NCBI RefSeq assembly: GCF_006542685.1
Contig: NZ_AP019736.1
Location: 2,220,001 to 2,284,000, forward strand
Origin: Alistipes dispar
Lineage (GTDB): Bacteria > Bacteroidota > Bacteroidia > Bacteroidales > Rikenellaceae
DNA length: 64,000 nt
Direction of reading: 5' to 3'
Position 1 is the first letter of the stretch. Every line of letters starts with the position of its first letter. Shown here one piece after another: positions 7,022 to 16,319 of the stretch. Under the pieces are notes generated by a model that was not told the DNA's origin, searched no databases, and worked only from the letters and a program-made list of their open reading frames with translations. A program made the position numbers and the translations under genes.

Positions 7022-9160
7022 TCAGTCGGCCATCAGGATTTCGAGAATCTTGATGGCGGCCGTGGCGATCGGCGTGCCGGGGCCGAAGATGGCTGCGGCG
7101 CCGTCGCGGTAGAGTTCGTCGTAATCCTGGTGGGGGATCACGCCGCCGACGATGACGATGATGTCCTCGCGGCCCAGCTTCTTCAGCTCGGCGATCAACT
7201 GCGGGACGAGCGTGAGGTGGCCGGCTGCCAGCGACGAGACACCCACTACGTGCACGTCGTTCTCGACGGCCTGCTTGGCGGCCTCCTCGGGAGTCTGGAA
7301 CAGCGGACCCATATCGACGTCGAAGCCGATGTCGGCATAACCCGTGGCTACCACCTTGGCGCCGCGGTCGTGGCCGTCCTGACCCATCTTGGCGATCATG
7401 ATACGCGGCTGACGGCCCTCTTTCTTGGCGAATTCGGCGCACAGCTCCTTGGCGTGCTCGAACGATTTGTCGTTTTTCACTTCTGACGAATAGACACCTG
7501 AAATGGAACGGATAACAGCTTTGTAGCGGCCTACGACGACCTCGCAGGCATCGGAGATTTCGCCCAGCGTGGCACGGACCTTCGCCGCCTCGACGGCCAG
7601 CTCGAGCAGGTTGCCCTGCTTGGTCTTCACGCACTCGGTGATGGCCTCCAGCGCCTTCTTCACGGCGGCTTCGTCGCGCGAAGCGCGCAGCTCCTTCAGA
7701 CGCTTGATCTGGCTCTCGCGCACGGCCGTGTTGTCCACGGCGAGAATGTCGATCGGGGCCTCCTTCTCCAGACGGTACTCGTTCACGCCGATGATCTTCT
7801 CGGCGCCCGAGTCGATGCGGGCCTGCTTGCGGGCGGCGGCCTCCTCGATACGCATCTTCGGAATGCCGGTCTCGATGGCCTTGGCCATGCCGCCCAGCTT
7901 CTCGATCTCCTGGATGTGCTCCCAGGCCTTGTGCGCGATTTCGTTCGTGAGCGTCTCCACGTAGTAGGAACCTGCCCACGGGTCGATCTCACGGCAGACG
8001 TTGGTCTCCTCCTGGATGTAAATCTGCGTGTTGCGGGCGATACGGGCCGAGAAGTCGGTCGGCAGGGCGATCGCCTCGTCCAGCGCGTTGGTGTGCAGCG
8101 ACTGGGTGTGTCCCAGTGCGGCGCCCATCGCCTCGATGGCCGTGCGGGCCACGTTGTTGAACGGATCCTGCTCGGTAAGCGACCAGCCCGAGGTCTGCGA
8201 GTGGGTGCGCAGCGCCAGCGACTTGGGGTTCTTCGGGTCGAACTGCTTGACGATCTTGGCCCAGAGCATACGTGCGGCGCGCATCTTGGCGATCTCCATG
8301 AAGTGATTCATGCCGATGGCCCAGAAGAACGACAGACGCGGTGCGAAGGCGTCGATCGACATGCCGGCGTTGATGCCCGCGCGGAGGTACTCCAGACCGT
8401 CGGCCAGCGTGTAGGCCAGCTCGATGTCGGCCGTGGCGCCCGCCTCCTGCATGTGGTAACCCGAAATGGAGATCGAGTTGAACTTGGGCATGTTCTTCGA
8501 GGTGTACTCGAAGATGTCGGCGATGATGCGCATGGAGAATTCGGGCGGATAAATATAGGTGTTGCGCACCATGAACTCCTTGAGGATGTCGTTCTGGATC
8601 GTACCCGAGAGCTGTTCGAGCGAGCAGCCCTGCTCCAGACCCGTCACGATGTAGAAGGCCAGCACGGGCAGCACGGCGCCGTTCATGGTCATCGACACCG
8701 ACATGCGGTCGAGGGGAATGCCGTTGAAGAGCACCTTCATGTCCTCCACCGAGCAGATCGACACGCCGGCCTTGCCCACGTCGCCCACCACGCGCGGGTG
8801 GTCGGCGTCGTAGCCGCGGTGCGTGGCCAGGTCGAAGGCCACCGACAGACCCTTCTGGCCTGCGGCGAGGTTGCGGCGGTAGAATGCGTTGGACTCTTCG
8901 GCCGTGGAGAAGCCGGCGTACTGGCGGATGGTCCACGGACGCATCACGTACATCGTCGAGTAGGGACCGCGCAGGAACGGGGCGATGCCCGCCGCGTAGT
9001 TCAGGTGCTCCATGCCTTCGAGGTCTTCGGCCGTGTAGGCGCCCTTGACGGGGATGCGCTCGGCCGTGAGCCACGGCTCGACTTCACCGCAGCCTTTCTT
9101 GGCGCAGCAGCTCTGCTGCGTGGCGCCTTCGTATTTCAGTTCGGAAAATTTCGCTCTCAT
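7022..9160 (-). CDS. mutB: Methylmalonyl-CoA mutase large subunit
   Basis: The catalytic, adenosylcobalamin-binding subunit that interconverts succinyl-CoA and (R)-methylmalonyl-CoA on the route to propionate. At 712 residues it has the usual length. The N-terminal TIM barrel contains the family segment RPWTIRQYAGFSTAEESN, and the C-terminal B12 domain holds the DxHxxG motif DGHDRG at residues 595-600 (His597 is the lower cobalt ligand). The gene starts 2 bases after the stop of mutA, so the two subunits are translated from one message. No chaperone gene (meaB/argK) or epimerase is present in the window. Confidence 0.98.
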   Translation of the reverse strand: MRAKFSELKYEGATQQSCCAKKGCGEVEPWLTAERIPVKGAYTAEDLEGMEHLNYAAGIAPFLRGPYSTMYVMRPWTIRQYAGFSTAEESNAFYRRNLAAGQKGLSVAFDLATHRGYDADHPRVVGDVGKAGVSICSVEDMKVLFNGIPLDRMSVSMTMNGAVLPVLAFYIVTGLEQGCSLEQLSGTIQNDILKEFMVRNTYIYPPEFSMRIIADIFEYTSKNMPKFNSISISGYHMQEAGATADIELAYTLADGLEYLRAGINAGMSIDAFAPRLSFFWAIGMNHFMEIAKMRAARMLWAKIVKQFDPKNPKSLALRTHSQTSGWSLTEQDPFNNVARTAIEAMGAALGHTQSLHTNALDEAIALPTDFSARIARNTQIYIQEETNVCREIDPWAGSYYVETLTNEIAHKAWEHIQEIEKLGGMAKAIETGIPKMRIEEAAARKQARIDSGAEKIIGVNEYRLEKEAPIDILAVDNTAVRESQIKRLKELRASRDEAAVKKALEAITECVKTKQGNLLELAVEAAKVRATLGEISDACEVVVGRYKAVIRSISGVYSSEVKNDKSFEHAKELCAEFAKKEGRQPRIMIAKMGQDGHDRGAKVVATGYADIGFDVDMGPLFQTPEEAAKQAVENDVHVVGVSSLAAGHLTLVPQLIAELKKLGREDIIVIVGGVIPHQDYDELYRDGAAAIFGPGTPIATAAIKILEILMAD

Positions 9161-9162
9161 GA

Positions 9163-11010
9163 TCAGATTCCCATCTCTTTAAGGTAAAACTTCAGGGTTT
9201 CCAGGACGTTCGACTTCACGTTGATGAAGTTCTTGATGCCCTGAGCCTCGAGTTCGGGCGCACAAGCGGGCGCTCCGGCCACGACGAGGATCGCCTTGCC
9301 GCCGAGCAGCTCCTTGACCTTCGGTGCGGCCTCGGCGTAGTCGTCGTCCGACGCGCAGACCACGACGATCTCGGCCTTCGATTCGAGTGCGGCCTTCACG
9401 CCCTCCTCGATCGACTTGAAGAAGGTGTTGTCCTGTACGCGGATGCCGGCGCAGGCGAAGAAGTTGCACGAGAACTGGGCGCGTGCGCGGGCCATCGCCA
9501 GATTGCCGCAGGTGAGCATGAACGCCTTGGGCTGCTTGCCCGAGCGGTCCACGTGCAGGCGCATCTCCTCGAAGGCCATGGCGCCGCGGTAGGGCGAAAG
9601 CGTGTTGCCTTCGGCCTGCCGGCGCGTGACGGACTCGGCGGTGATCTCCTTCGGGGCCACCTCCGTGAAGTTGGGGAACTGGTTGGCGCCGAGCAGCGTC
9701 TGACGGCGCGTGGCGATGTTCTTGTCCTTGGCGGCGGCCGAAGCCTCCACGCGCTCCTTGATGAAGCCGGCCTTGTAAGCCTCTGCATAGCCGCCCTTCT
9801 CCTCGATTTCGAGGAAGAGCTTCCAGGCTTCGGAGGCGATCGACTGAGTGAGGTTCTCGACATAGTACGAACCGCCTGCGGGATCTACGACCTGATCGAA
9901 GTGCGATTCGTGCTTGAGCAGCAGCTCGACGTTGCGGGCGATGCGCTTAGAGAATTCGGTCGGCGTCTCGAACGAGGCGTCGAACGGCGTCACCTCCAGC
10001 GAGCGGACGCCGCCGATCACGGCCGACATGGCCTCGGTCGTGCCGCGCAGCATGTTCACGTAGGGGTCGTAAACCGTCTGGTTCCACTTCGACGTCGCGG
10101 CGTGGATCATCATTTTCCCGGCGCAGTGCTTCTCGGGGTTGTATGCCTTGACGATGTTGGCCCAGAGCATGCGGGCCGCGCGGAACTTGGCGATCTCCAT
10201 GAAGTAGTTGGAGGTCACCGAGAACGAGAAGCGCAGTTTGCGGGCGGCCTCGTCCACCGTCAGCCCGGCGTCCGTCAGGCGGGCGATGTAGTCGTTGCCG
10301 GCCGAGAGGGCGAATGCCAGCTCCTCGACGATGGTCGATCCGGCGTTGGAGAAGATGTCGGCCGAAACGGTCACGACGCGGATGTGCTTGTAGGCGGCCG
10401 TCTTCCTGACGAGTGCGGCGATGCGTGCGAAGCACTTCTCGCCGTTGGGCGAGCAGAAGTCGCCCTTGGTCGAAAGACCCTTTACCAGCGGGTCGATCGC
10501 GAAGGCCACGTCGGCTTCGGCGGCCGTGCCCTCCTTTTCGAGCTTGGCGATCACCAGTTCGGCGACGTCGCCCATGCCCTTGCCGCTGAACGCCAGCGAA
10601 ACGGCGGAGACGCAGATGCCGTCGAGCAGCTGGTCCAGATCGGCGGCGGAGAAGCCCTCCTTCACGATCTCGAAGCCCAGCGAATCGACACCCGCATTGA
10701 GGAGTTTGAGCGCCTCGGCGTTGGCCGTCTTCGGGCACTCGACCGTCACGGTCTGGTGCACATGCCAGCGGTTGTGGGCGCGCGTACCGCGAACGTAGGG
10801 GAATTCGCCTGCCTGCGAGCCCAGGAACTTGATACCCTCGAGGTTCTCGGCGCGGTAGTAGGGGCGGACGTTGAATCCCTCTCCCGTACGCCACACCAAT
10901 TTCCGCTCGTAATCGGCTCCTTTCAGATCTACTGCGATCACCTCTTCCCATTTCTCGGTCGGGACCGGCGGAAATTCGGTGAACAGCTTTTCACGTTTGG
11001 TATTTGCCAT
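9163..11010 (-). CDS. mutA: Methylmalonyl-CoA mutase small subunit
   Basis: The 615-residue non-catalytic partner of MutB. It aligns with the mutase barrel (YVRGTRAHNRWHVHQTV and a long segment around FRAARMLWANIVKAYNPE shared in form with MutB), but the C-terminal domain lacks the DxHxxG cobalt-binding motif, as expected for the small subunit. It is first in the mutA-mutB operon, with promoter elements upstream. The start MANTKREKLFTEFPPV is typical. Bacteroidetes use this split heterodimer in succinate-propionate fermentation. Confidence 0.97.
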   Translation of the reverse strand: MANTKREKLFTEFPPVPTEKWEEVIAVDLKGADYERKLVWRTGEGFNVRPYYRAENLEGIKFLGSQAGEFPYVRGTRAHNRWHVHQTVTVECPKTANAEALKLLNAGVDSLGFEIVKEGFSAADLDQLLDGICVSAVSLAFSGKGMGDVAELVIAKLEKEGTAAEADVAFAIDPLVKGLSTKGDFCSPNGEKCFARIAALVRKTAAYKHIRVVTVSADIFSNAGSTIVEELAFALSAGNDYIARLTDAGLTVDEAARKLRFSFSVTSNYFMEIAKFRAARMLWANIVKAYNPEKHCAGKMMIHAATSKWNQTVYDPYVNMLRGTTEAMSAVIGGVRSLEVTPFDASFETPTEFSKRIARNVELLLKHESHFDQVVDPAGGSYYVENLTQSIASEAWKLFLEIEEKGGYAEAYKAGFIKERVEASAAAKDKNIATRRQTLLGANQFPNFTEVAPKEITAESVTRRQAEGNTLSPYRGAMAFEEMRLHVDRSGKQPKAFMLTCGNLAMARARAQFSCNFFACAGIRVQDNTFFKSIEEGVKAALESKAEIVVVCASDDDYAEAAPKVKELLGGKAILVVAGAPACAPELEAQGIKNFINVKSNVLETLKFYLKEMGI

Positions 11011-11063
11011 AACTATTTAGAGATTAGTAATAAGTGTAGTCGAATCCGATTTCAAATTGCATG

Positions 11064-11071
11064 TAAAGGTA
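11064..11071 (-). promoter_or_regulatory. -7 element of the mutA-mutB promoter
   Basis: On the minus strand TACCTTTA (11064-11071) matches TAnnTTTG except the last base and lies about 53 bases upstream of the mutA ATG. A TTG is present about 22 bases further upstream. Confidence 0.5.
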
Positions 11072-11405
11072 CAAAATAATTCATGAATTGTAACAAGAAA
11101 TTGTTGCTAAAATAACAGCATTGTCGAATATCGGTGCGCCGGGGCCGTTCCGGGGAGCCGCCGCCGGGCGGTCCGCGTATGGAAAAACAGTCCATTTATG
11201 GTCTGAATATCCTCTGAAAATGCGTTTTTCGGAAATCGTCGATTTTTGCCTGATGAGCGGAAAACAGGGGCTGTTTTCCGAAAAACGGGTGAAAAAACCG
11301 GCGATGTTCCCGAAAAATGGGGCCGTTTTTTCGAAAACGGGCGAAAAAATGAGGTGTTTTCCGGAAAAATGCGATTTTCGGAAAACAACGGACCGGGAAA
11401 AGAAT

Positions 11406-11413
11406 TACATTTG
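11406..11413 (+). promoter_or_regulatory. -7 element of the glnN promoter
   Basis: TACATTTG at 11406-11413, an exact TAnnTTTG match, 39 bases before the glnN ATG. The inverted repeats at 11357-11385 fall immediately upstream, over the -33 region, and are placed well to act as operators. Confidence 0.6.
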
Positions 11414-11452
11414 TAGCCGAAACGGAAAGCAACCTCCTTTAAAATTCGGATC

Positions 11453-13630
11453 ATGTCATTACTGAGATTCAAGATGGTCGATGCGGCGATCAACCACACG
11501 GCCGTCGAAGTGAAGGCTCCCGAAGGGCGTCCGTCGGATTATTTCGGCGAGAAGGTCTTCGGACGCGAGGCCATGCGCAAGTACCTCGACAAGAAAACCT
11601 ATGCGGCGCTGCTCGACACGATGGAGCACCGCACGCCGCTGACGCGCGAAATCGCCGACAGCATCGCCGCCGGGATGCGCCAGTGGGCGCTGGAGCACGG
11701 CGCGGACCACTACACGCACTGGTTCCAGCCCCTGACGGGCGGTACGGCAGAGAAGCACGATGCCTTCGCCGAGCCGGACGGCTGCGGCGGCGTGCTGGAA
11801 GAGTTTTCGGGCAAGCTGCTCGTGCAGCAGGAGTCCGACGCTTCGTCGTTTCCCAACGGCGGCATCCGCAATACGTTCGAGGCCCGCGGCTATTCGGCCT
11901 GGGACCCCGCGTCGCCCGCCTTCATCGTCGATACGACGCTCTGCATCCCGACCGTCTTCATCTCCTATACGGGCGAGGCGCTCGACTACAAGGTGCCCCT
12001 GCTGCGGTCGCTGACGGCCGTGGACAAGGCCGCCACGGAGGTGTGCCGCTATTTCGACAGGAACGTGCAGAAGGTCTTCGCCTATTTGGGCTGGGAGCAG
12101 GAGTACTTCCTCGTGGACGAGAGCCTCTGGGCCGTGCGTCCCGACCTGATGCTCACGGGCCGTACGCTCATGGGGCACGAGTCGGCCAAGAACCAGCAGC
12201 TCGAGGACCACTATTTCGGGGCGATCCCGACGCGCGTGATGGCCTTCATGAAGGACCTCGAGTACGAATGCCTGAAGCTGGGCATTCCCGTGAAGACGCG
12301 TCATAACGAGGTGGCGCCCAATCAGTTCGAACTGGCTCCCGTGTACGAGGAGGCCAATCTGGCCAACGACCACAACCAACTGCTGATGACCATTATGGAC
12401 AAGATCGCCCGCCGCCATCAGTTCCGCGTGCTGCTGCACGAGAAACCCTTCAAGGGGATCAACGGTTCGGGCAAGCACAACAACTGGTCGCTCGGGACCG
12501 ATACGGGCGTGAACCTCTTCGGCACGGGCAAGACCGCCTCGGAGAATCTGCAGTTCATCACCTTCCTGGTGAACGCCGTGTCGGCCGTCTATAAATACAA
12601 CGGACTGCTGAAGGCGTCGATCATGAGCGCCACGAACGCCCATCGTCTTGGGGCCAACGAGGCGCCTCCGGCCATCATTTCGGCCTTCCTCGGCTCGCAG
12701 GTCTCGGCCGTGCTGGAGAAGCTGGCCGCCTCGAAGGACGACGACGCCATCCGTTTCGACGCCAAGAGCATCTTCCGCATGAGCGGCATTTCGCATATCC
12801 CGACGCTGCTGCTGGACAATACGGACCGCAACCGCACGTCGCCCTTCGCCTTCACGGGCAACCGGTTCGAGTTCCGCGCCGTCGGTTCGTCGGACAACTG
12901 CGCCGAGGCGATGATCGTGCTCAATACGGCGATGGCCCACGAGTTGACGGAGTTCCGCCGGGCCGTGGATGCCAAGATCGAGGCGGGCGCGAAGAAGGAG
13001 AAGGCGATCTACGAGGTGCTCAAGCAGATGATCCACGCCTGCCGCGACATCTGTTTCGACGGCAACGGCTATTCCGAGGAGTGGAAGGCCGAGGCGGCGC
13101 AGCGCGGTCTGGACTGCGAGACCTCCACGCCGCGGATTTTCGACCGCTATCTGGACCGGGATGCCGTGCGCATGTTCGGCGACATGGGCGTGCTCTCCGA
13201 GGTGGAGCTGCAAGCCCGTACCGAGGTGAAGTGGGAAACCTATACGAAGAAGATACAGATCGAAGGCCGCGTGCTGGGCGACCTGGCGATGAACCACATC
13301 GTGCCGATCGCGTCGAAATACGAGGCGCTGCTGCTGGACAAGGTCTACAAGATGTCGCAGATTCCGGGGCTGAACGCTTCGGCCGACATCGCGCTCATCA
13401 AGAAGATCCAGGACCACACGGCCGCGATCCAGAAGCTCACGGGCGAGATGATCGACGCCCGCAAGGTCGCCAACCGGATCGAGGACCAGCGAGAGAAGGC
13501 CGTCGCCTACCACGATACGGTGGCTTCGTGCTTCGACGCGATCCGCTACCATATCGACAAGCTCGAGGAGATCGTCGATGACCAGATCTGGCCGCTGCCG
13601 AAGTACCGGGAACTGCTTTTCCTGCGGTAG
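11453..13630 (+). CDS. glnN: Glutamine synthetase type III
   Basis: ATP-dependent synthesis of glutamine from glutamate and ammonium. The 725-residue length and N terminus (MSLLRFKMVDAAINHTAVEV) are those of GSIII, the large hexameric-ring form common in Bacteroidetes and unlike GSI (about 470 residues). Family motifs are visible: NEVAPNQFELAPVYEEAN near residues 285-302, KGINGSGKHNNWSLGTDTG near 331-349, and NRTSPFAFTGNRFEFRAVGS near 459-478. It is monocistronic, with its own promoter and terminator. The unusual inverted repeats upstream suggest control, perhaps by nitrogen status, but no regulator gene is adjacent. Confidence 0.96.
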   Translation: MSLLRFKMVDAAINHTAVEVKAPEGRPSDYFGEKVFGREAMRKYLDKKTYAALLDTMEHRTPLTREIADSIAAGMRQWALEHGADHYTHWFQPLTGGTAEKHDAFAEPDGCGGVLEEFSGKLLVQQESDASSFPNGGIRNTFEARGYSAWDPASPAFIVDTTLCIPTVFISYTGEALDYKVPLLRSLTAVDKAATEVCRYFDRNVQKVFAYLGWEQEYFLVDESLWAVRPDLMLTGRTLMGHESAKNQQLEDHYFGAIPTRVMAFMKDLEYECLKLGIPVKTRHNEVAPNQFELAPVYEEANLANDHNQLLMTIMDKIARRHQFRVLLHEKPFKGINGSGKHNNWSLGTDTGVNLFGTGKTASENLQFITFLVNAVSAVYKYNGLLKASIMSATNAHRLGANEAPPAIISAFLGSQVSAVLEKLAASKDDDAIRFDAKSIFRMSGISHIPTLLLDNTDRNRTSPFAFTGNRFEFRAVGSSDNCAEAMIVLNTAMAHELTEFRRAVDAKIEAGAKKEKAIYEVLKQMIHACRDICFDGNGYSEEWKAEAAQRGLDCETSTPRIFDRYLDRDAVRMFGDMGVLSEVELQARTEVKWETYTKKIQIEGRVLGDLAMNHIVPIASKYEALLLDKVYKMSQIPGLNASADIALIKKIQDHTAAIQKLTGEMIDARKVANRIEDQREKAVAYHDTVASCFDAIRYHIDKLEEIVDDQIWPLPKYRELLFLR

Positions 13631-13677
13631 CGGGGCGGATGGCGGACGGTCGGGGCGGCTCCCGGCCGCGCGTTCGT

Positions 13678-13720
13678 ACGTCCCGGACGAACCCGGCTGC
13701 CGGTTCGTCCGGGACGTTTC
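13678..13720 (+). terminator. Hairpin terminator after glnN
   Basis: A 16-bp perfect stem (13678-13693 with 13702-13717) and 8-base loop, ending in a short TTT. The U-tract is weak, but the stem is very stable and lies 48 bases after the stop. Confidence 0.6.
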
Positions 13721-13826
13721 GCGTCTGCCGCGGTCTGCGTGCGCCGCGCATTTCCGGGAACCCGTCCGTATCGTGCGTCGCGAGAAAATTCCGGGGCCTG
13801 CCTGAGGCGGAATGCGCCGTTTTCGT

Positions 13827-13834
13827 TATCTTTG
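13827..13834 (+). promoter_or_regulatory. -7 element of the aldo/keto reductase promoter
   Basis: TATCTTTG at 13827-13834 matches TAnnTTTG and lies 22 bases before the ATG. A -33 TTTG at ideal spacing is not evident. Confidence 0.55.
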
Positions 13835-13856
13835 CGATAATCCAATTTTTCGACCC

Positions 13857-14870
13857 ATGACCGAATCCCCTTACCTTCCCGACCCGGGGCGTTACGACGG
13901 ACGGATGCCCTACCGGCGGGCCGGACGCAGCGGGGTGCTGCTGCCGGCGCTGTCGCTCGGCCTTTGGCAGAACTTCGGGGCCGAGAGGCCCTTCACCCAC
14001 TCCCGGCGTATGCTGCATTACGCCTTCGACCGGGGCATCACGCATTTCGACCTGGCCAACAACTACGGCCCTCCCTACGGTTCGGCCGAAGAGACCTTCG
14101 GCCGCGTCATGGAACGTTCGTTCCGGCCGTACCGCGACGAACTGTTCGTTTCCACCAAGGCCGGCTACGACATGTGGCCGGGACCCTACGGAAACTGGGG
14201 ATCGAGGAAATACCTGACGGCGAGCCTCGACCAGAGTCTCCGGCGGATGAAGCTCGACTATGTGGACCTCTTCTATACCCACCGTTTCGATCCGCAGACG
14301 CCGCTCGAGGAGACGCTCCGGGCGCTCGTCGATGCCGTCCGTGCGGGCAAGGCGCTCTATGTCGGCATTTCGCGCTATCCGCTCGATGCCGCCCGGTTCG
14401 CTTTCCGCTATCTGGCCGAACGCGACGTGCCGTGTCTGCTGTTCCAGGACCGGTACAACCTCCTCGACCGCGAACCGGAGCGGGAGGGGCTGCTCTCCGC
14501 GGCGGCCGGGGCCGGTTCGGGATTCATCGCATTTTCGCCGCTGGCGCAGGGCTTGCTGACGGACCGGTATCTCGGCGGCGTTCCGGCCGATTCCCGGATG
14601 GCCCGTGCGGGGTCGCTCGGGCGGGAGGTCCTGACCGAAGAGCTGCTGGGACGTCTCCGCGGCCTGAACGAACTGGCCGCCCGGCGCGGGCAGAGCCTTG
14701 CCGCCATGTCGCTCGCCTGGCTGCTGCACGACGAGCGGGTCAGCTCGGTGATCGTCGGGGCCAGCTCCGTGGAACAGCTCGCCGACAACCTCCGGGCTTT
14801 GGAAAGCCCCGGCTTCTCGGACGAGGAGCTCCGGCGGATCGACGACCTTTCGGCCGGAGCGGGGCGGTAA
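13857..14870 (+). CDS. Aldo/keto reductase, YghZ/GpdQ-like
   Basis: A 337-residue NADPH-dependent oxidoreductase of the aldo/keto reductase superfamily, nearest in form to YghZ (L-glyceraldehyde 3-phosphate reductase). Visible features: the N-terminal MPYRRAGRSGVLLPALSLGL, the active-site region FDLANNYGPPYGSAEETFG, a Lys in VSTKAGYDMWPGPYG, and YVDLFYTHRFDPQTPLEETL. The ATG at 13857 is preferred over 13812 because the -7 box lies between them. Monocistronic: own promoter and strong terminator. The true substrate is unknown; methylglyoxal or glyceraldehyde-type aldehydes are known for the family. Confidence 0.9.
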   Translation: MTESPYLPDPGRYDGRMPYRRAGRSGVLLPALSLGLWQNFGAERPFTHSRRMLHYAFDRGITHFDLANNYGPPYGSAEETFGRVMERSFRPYRDELFVSTKAGYDMWPGPYGNWGSRKYLTASLDQSLRRMKLDYVDLFYTHRFDPQTPLEETLRALVDAVRAGKALYVGISRYPLDAARFAFRYLAERDVPCLLFQDRYNLLDREPEREGLLSAAAGAGSGFIAFSPLAQGLLTDRYLGGVPADSRMARAGSLGREVLTEELLGRLRGLNELAARRGQSLAAMSLAWLLHDERVSSVIVGASSVEQLADNLRALESPGFSDEELRRIDDLSAGAGR

Positions 14871-14897
14871 TCCGTCCCGGACCCGTGCAGCATGAAT

Positions 14898-14935
14898 GAA
14901 AAAGCACCTCTTCTTGCAAGAAGAGGTGCTTTTTC
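14898..14935. terminator. Bidirectional terminator, perfect 19-bp inverted repeat
   Basis: Arms 14898-14916 and 14917-14935 are exact reverse complements with A5 on the left and T5 on the right. It ends both the aldo/keto reductase (+) and rpsU (-). Confidence 0.92.
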
Positions 14936-14955
14936 AATAACGTATCGGCGATCGG

Positions 14956-15147
14956 TCAGTCCTCGTCGCGGTACATGTGCTCCACGTAGATGGCGTGCTG
15001 CATGGCCTCGCGCTTCGCCACCGAAGGCTTCGTGAAGTACTGGCGGCGGCGGAGCTCCTTCAGGACGCCCGTGCGCTCGTATTTGCGTTTGAATTTCTTC
15101 AGGGCGCGCTCGATGTTCTCGCCCTCCTTTACCGGCATGATAATCAT
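14956..15147 (-). CDS. rpsU: 30S ribosomal protein S21
   Basis: A 63-residue basic ribosomal protein of the small subunit, needed for initiation in other bacteria. The sequence has the S21 signature PVKEGENIERALKKFKRKY and RRRQYFTKPSVAKREA. The family start MII is retained. It lies between the terminator at 14898-14935 and the HhH gene; the 101-base gap upstream is AT-rich at its 3' end (poly-T/A near 15150-15170), where its promoter probably lies, although I do not see a good TAnnTTTG. Confidence 0.96.
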   Translation of the reverse strand: MIIMPVKEGENIERALKKFKRKYERTGVLKELRRRQYFTKPSVAKREAMQHAIYVEHMYRDED

Positions 15148-15248
15148 AATGGTATGTTTTTTTGTCGTTTTGTATTCGGTTCGTTTTCGTCGTCTGACGG
15201 CTGCCGGGCGCGTATCTTCCGATGCGCTTTCCCGTTTTCGGATGCAAT

Positions 15249-16304
15249 CTACTCGTCGGTCGTTCCGCCGGGAGACCCGAATTCCAAATAGGGAGCCAGC
15301 CTGGCTGCCTCCTCGCGGGTCAGTATGTCGTCTTCAATCAACTCTTCGGCGGTGCTCCAACCTCCTTTCAACTGTCGTACCTTCAATAATTTCCGAAGTG
15401 TCCGCGGGGCGATGTACGGATGTCTGCCCAACGTTTTCGGGTCTGCAAAGTTAATATCAATTTTTCGAATTCTGCAACTGTCGCAGGAAATTTGTTTCAA
15501 AATTTTTTCGTAGTTGCTCTCCGTGACCCCCGGAATCTCTGCGAGTTGCTCCGCACTGCGGAATCCGCCGAGCCGTTCGCGGTAGCGGATGATCCGCATG
15601 ACGGTCTTCTCGCCGATGCCCGTGACCGACCGCAGCGCCGCCGAATCGGCCGTGTTCAGCTCCACGGGGCGGTCGATCGGCCGGGGCTGCCGTTCGGGGA
15701 AGATGACGTAGGGTTCGAGCGCCGCGGCCACCGAGTCGCTGACGACGTAGCAGGCGCGCAACTCCTCCATGTCGCGGATGCCGCTCAGGTCCCGCCAGCG
15801 GACGAAGGCTTCGGCCTGTCGTTTCGACAGCGCGCCGATGGCCCGCAGGTAGCGTGCGCTCACGGTGTCGATACGGAACGGCGAGGGGGCCAGCGGCTCG
15901 GGGAGGATGCGTCCCGGGCGGTACGTGCGGGGTGCGATGGCGTATCTGCGGCCTATGCGGATCCACGGCGCGAGCCGCCGGTAGAGCGAGTCGCCGATGC
16001 CGTAGCAGAGCGCCACGTCCTCGGGAATGCGGAAGACCTTGCCCGCGGCGCGGAACTTGAGCAGGCTGACGGCTTCGTATTTCGAGAGTCCCAGTCCGAG
16101 CAGCTCCTCGAAGTCCGCGGTGTTGGGATCGAACGGATGCAGTTCGACGCTGTCGCGTCGTTCCTCCATCGCCGCTTCTGCGCGGCGGGCGGCCTCCGGG
16201 TCGGCTTTGGGACGGACGAGGACGAGCGCGGCCACGAGCAGACCGGCCAGCGGCAGAAACACCGCGACGGCCCGAATTTCCCGTTCCGAGAAGAGCCTCG
16301 CCAT
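15249..16304 (-). CDS. Helix-hairpin-helix (ComEA-like) membrane-anchored protein
   Basis: A 351-residue protein with one N-terminal membrane segment (about residues 10-30, AVAVFLPLAGLLVAALVLV) and at least three HhH repeats. HhH-like modules are seen around residues 58-90 (FDPNTADFEELLGLGLSKYEA), 215-260 (LNTADSAALRSVTGIGEKTVMRI) and 285-345 (INFADPKTLGRHPYIAPRT). ComEA-like proteins bind DNA non-specifically and in some bacteria serve uptake; in Bacteroidetes their role is not settled. It starts 15 bases after the stop of murQ, so may be co-transcribed with it. No other competence gene is nearby. Confidence 0.85.
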   Translation of the reverse strand: MARLFSEREIRAVAVFLPLAGLLVAALVLVRPKADPEAARRAEAAMEERRDSVELHPFDPNTADFEELLGLGLSKYEAVSLLKFRAAGKVFRIPEDVALCYGIGDSLYRRLAPWIRIGRRYAIAPRTYRPGRILPEPLAPSPFRIDTVSARYLRAIGALSKRQAEAFVRWRDLSGIRDMEELRACYVVSDSVAAALEPYVIFPERQPRPIDRPVELNTADSAALRSVTGIGEKTVMRIIRYRERLGGFRSAEQLAEIPGVTESNYEKILKQISCDSCRIRKIDINFADPKTLGRHPYIAPRTLRKLLKVRQLKGGWSTAEELIEDDILTREEAARLAPYLEFGSPGGTTDE

Positions 16305-16319
16305 ATATCCTCCTGCGGT

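Larger units (their letters stand above)
11011..11452. other. Divergent intergenic region rich in TTTTC/GAAAA inverted repeats
   Basis: This 442-base region separates mutA (-) from glnN (+). The left part carries the mutA promoter. From about 11215 to 11390 it contains many copies of a TTTTC-GAAAA-like motif, including a 10-bp stem with a 3-base loop (11258-11267 with 11271-11280), a perfect 12-base palindrome TTTTCCGGAAAA at 11357-11368 and a near copy at 11375-11385. The glnN promoter follows. No protein family is recognisable in the frames that cross it. Confidence 0.6.

Noticed and set aside
11258..11280. The stem with 3-base loop as a terminator of an upstream gene
   Set aside because: The genes on both sides read away from this region, so no transcript would normally end here. 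A regulatory role is more likely.
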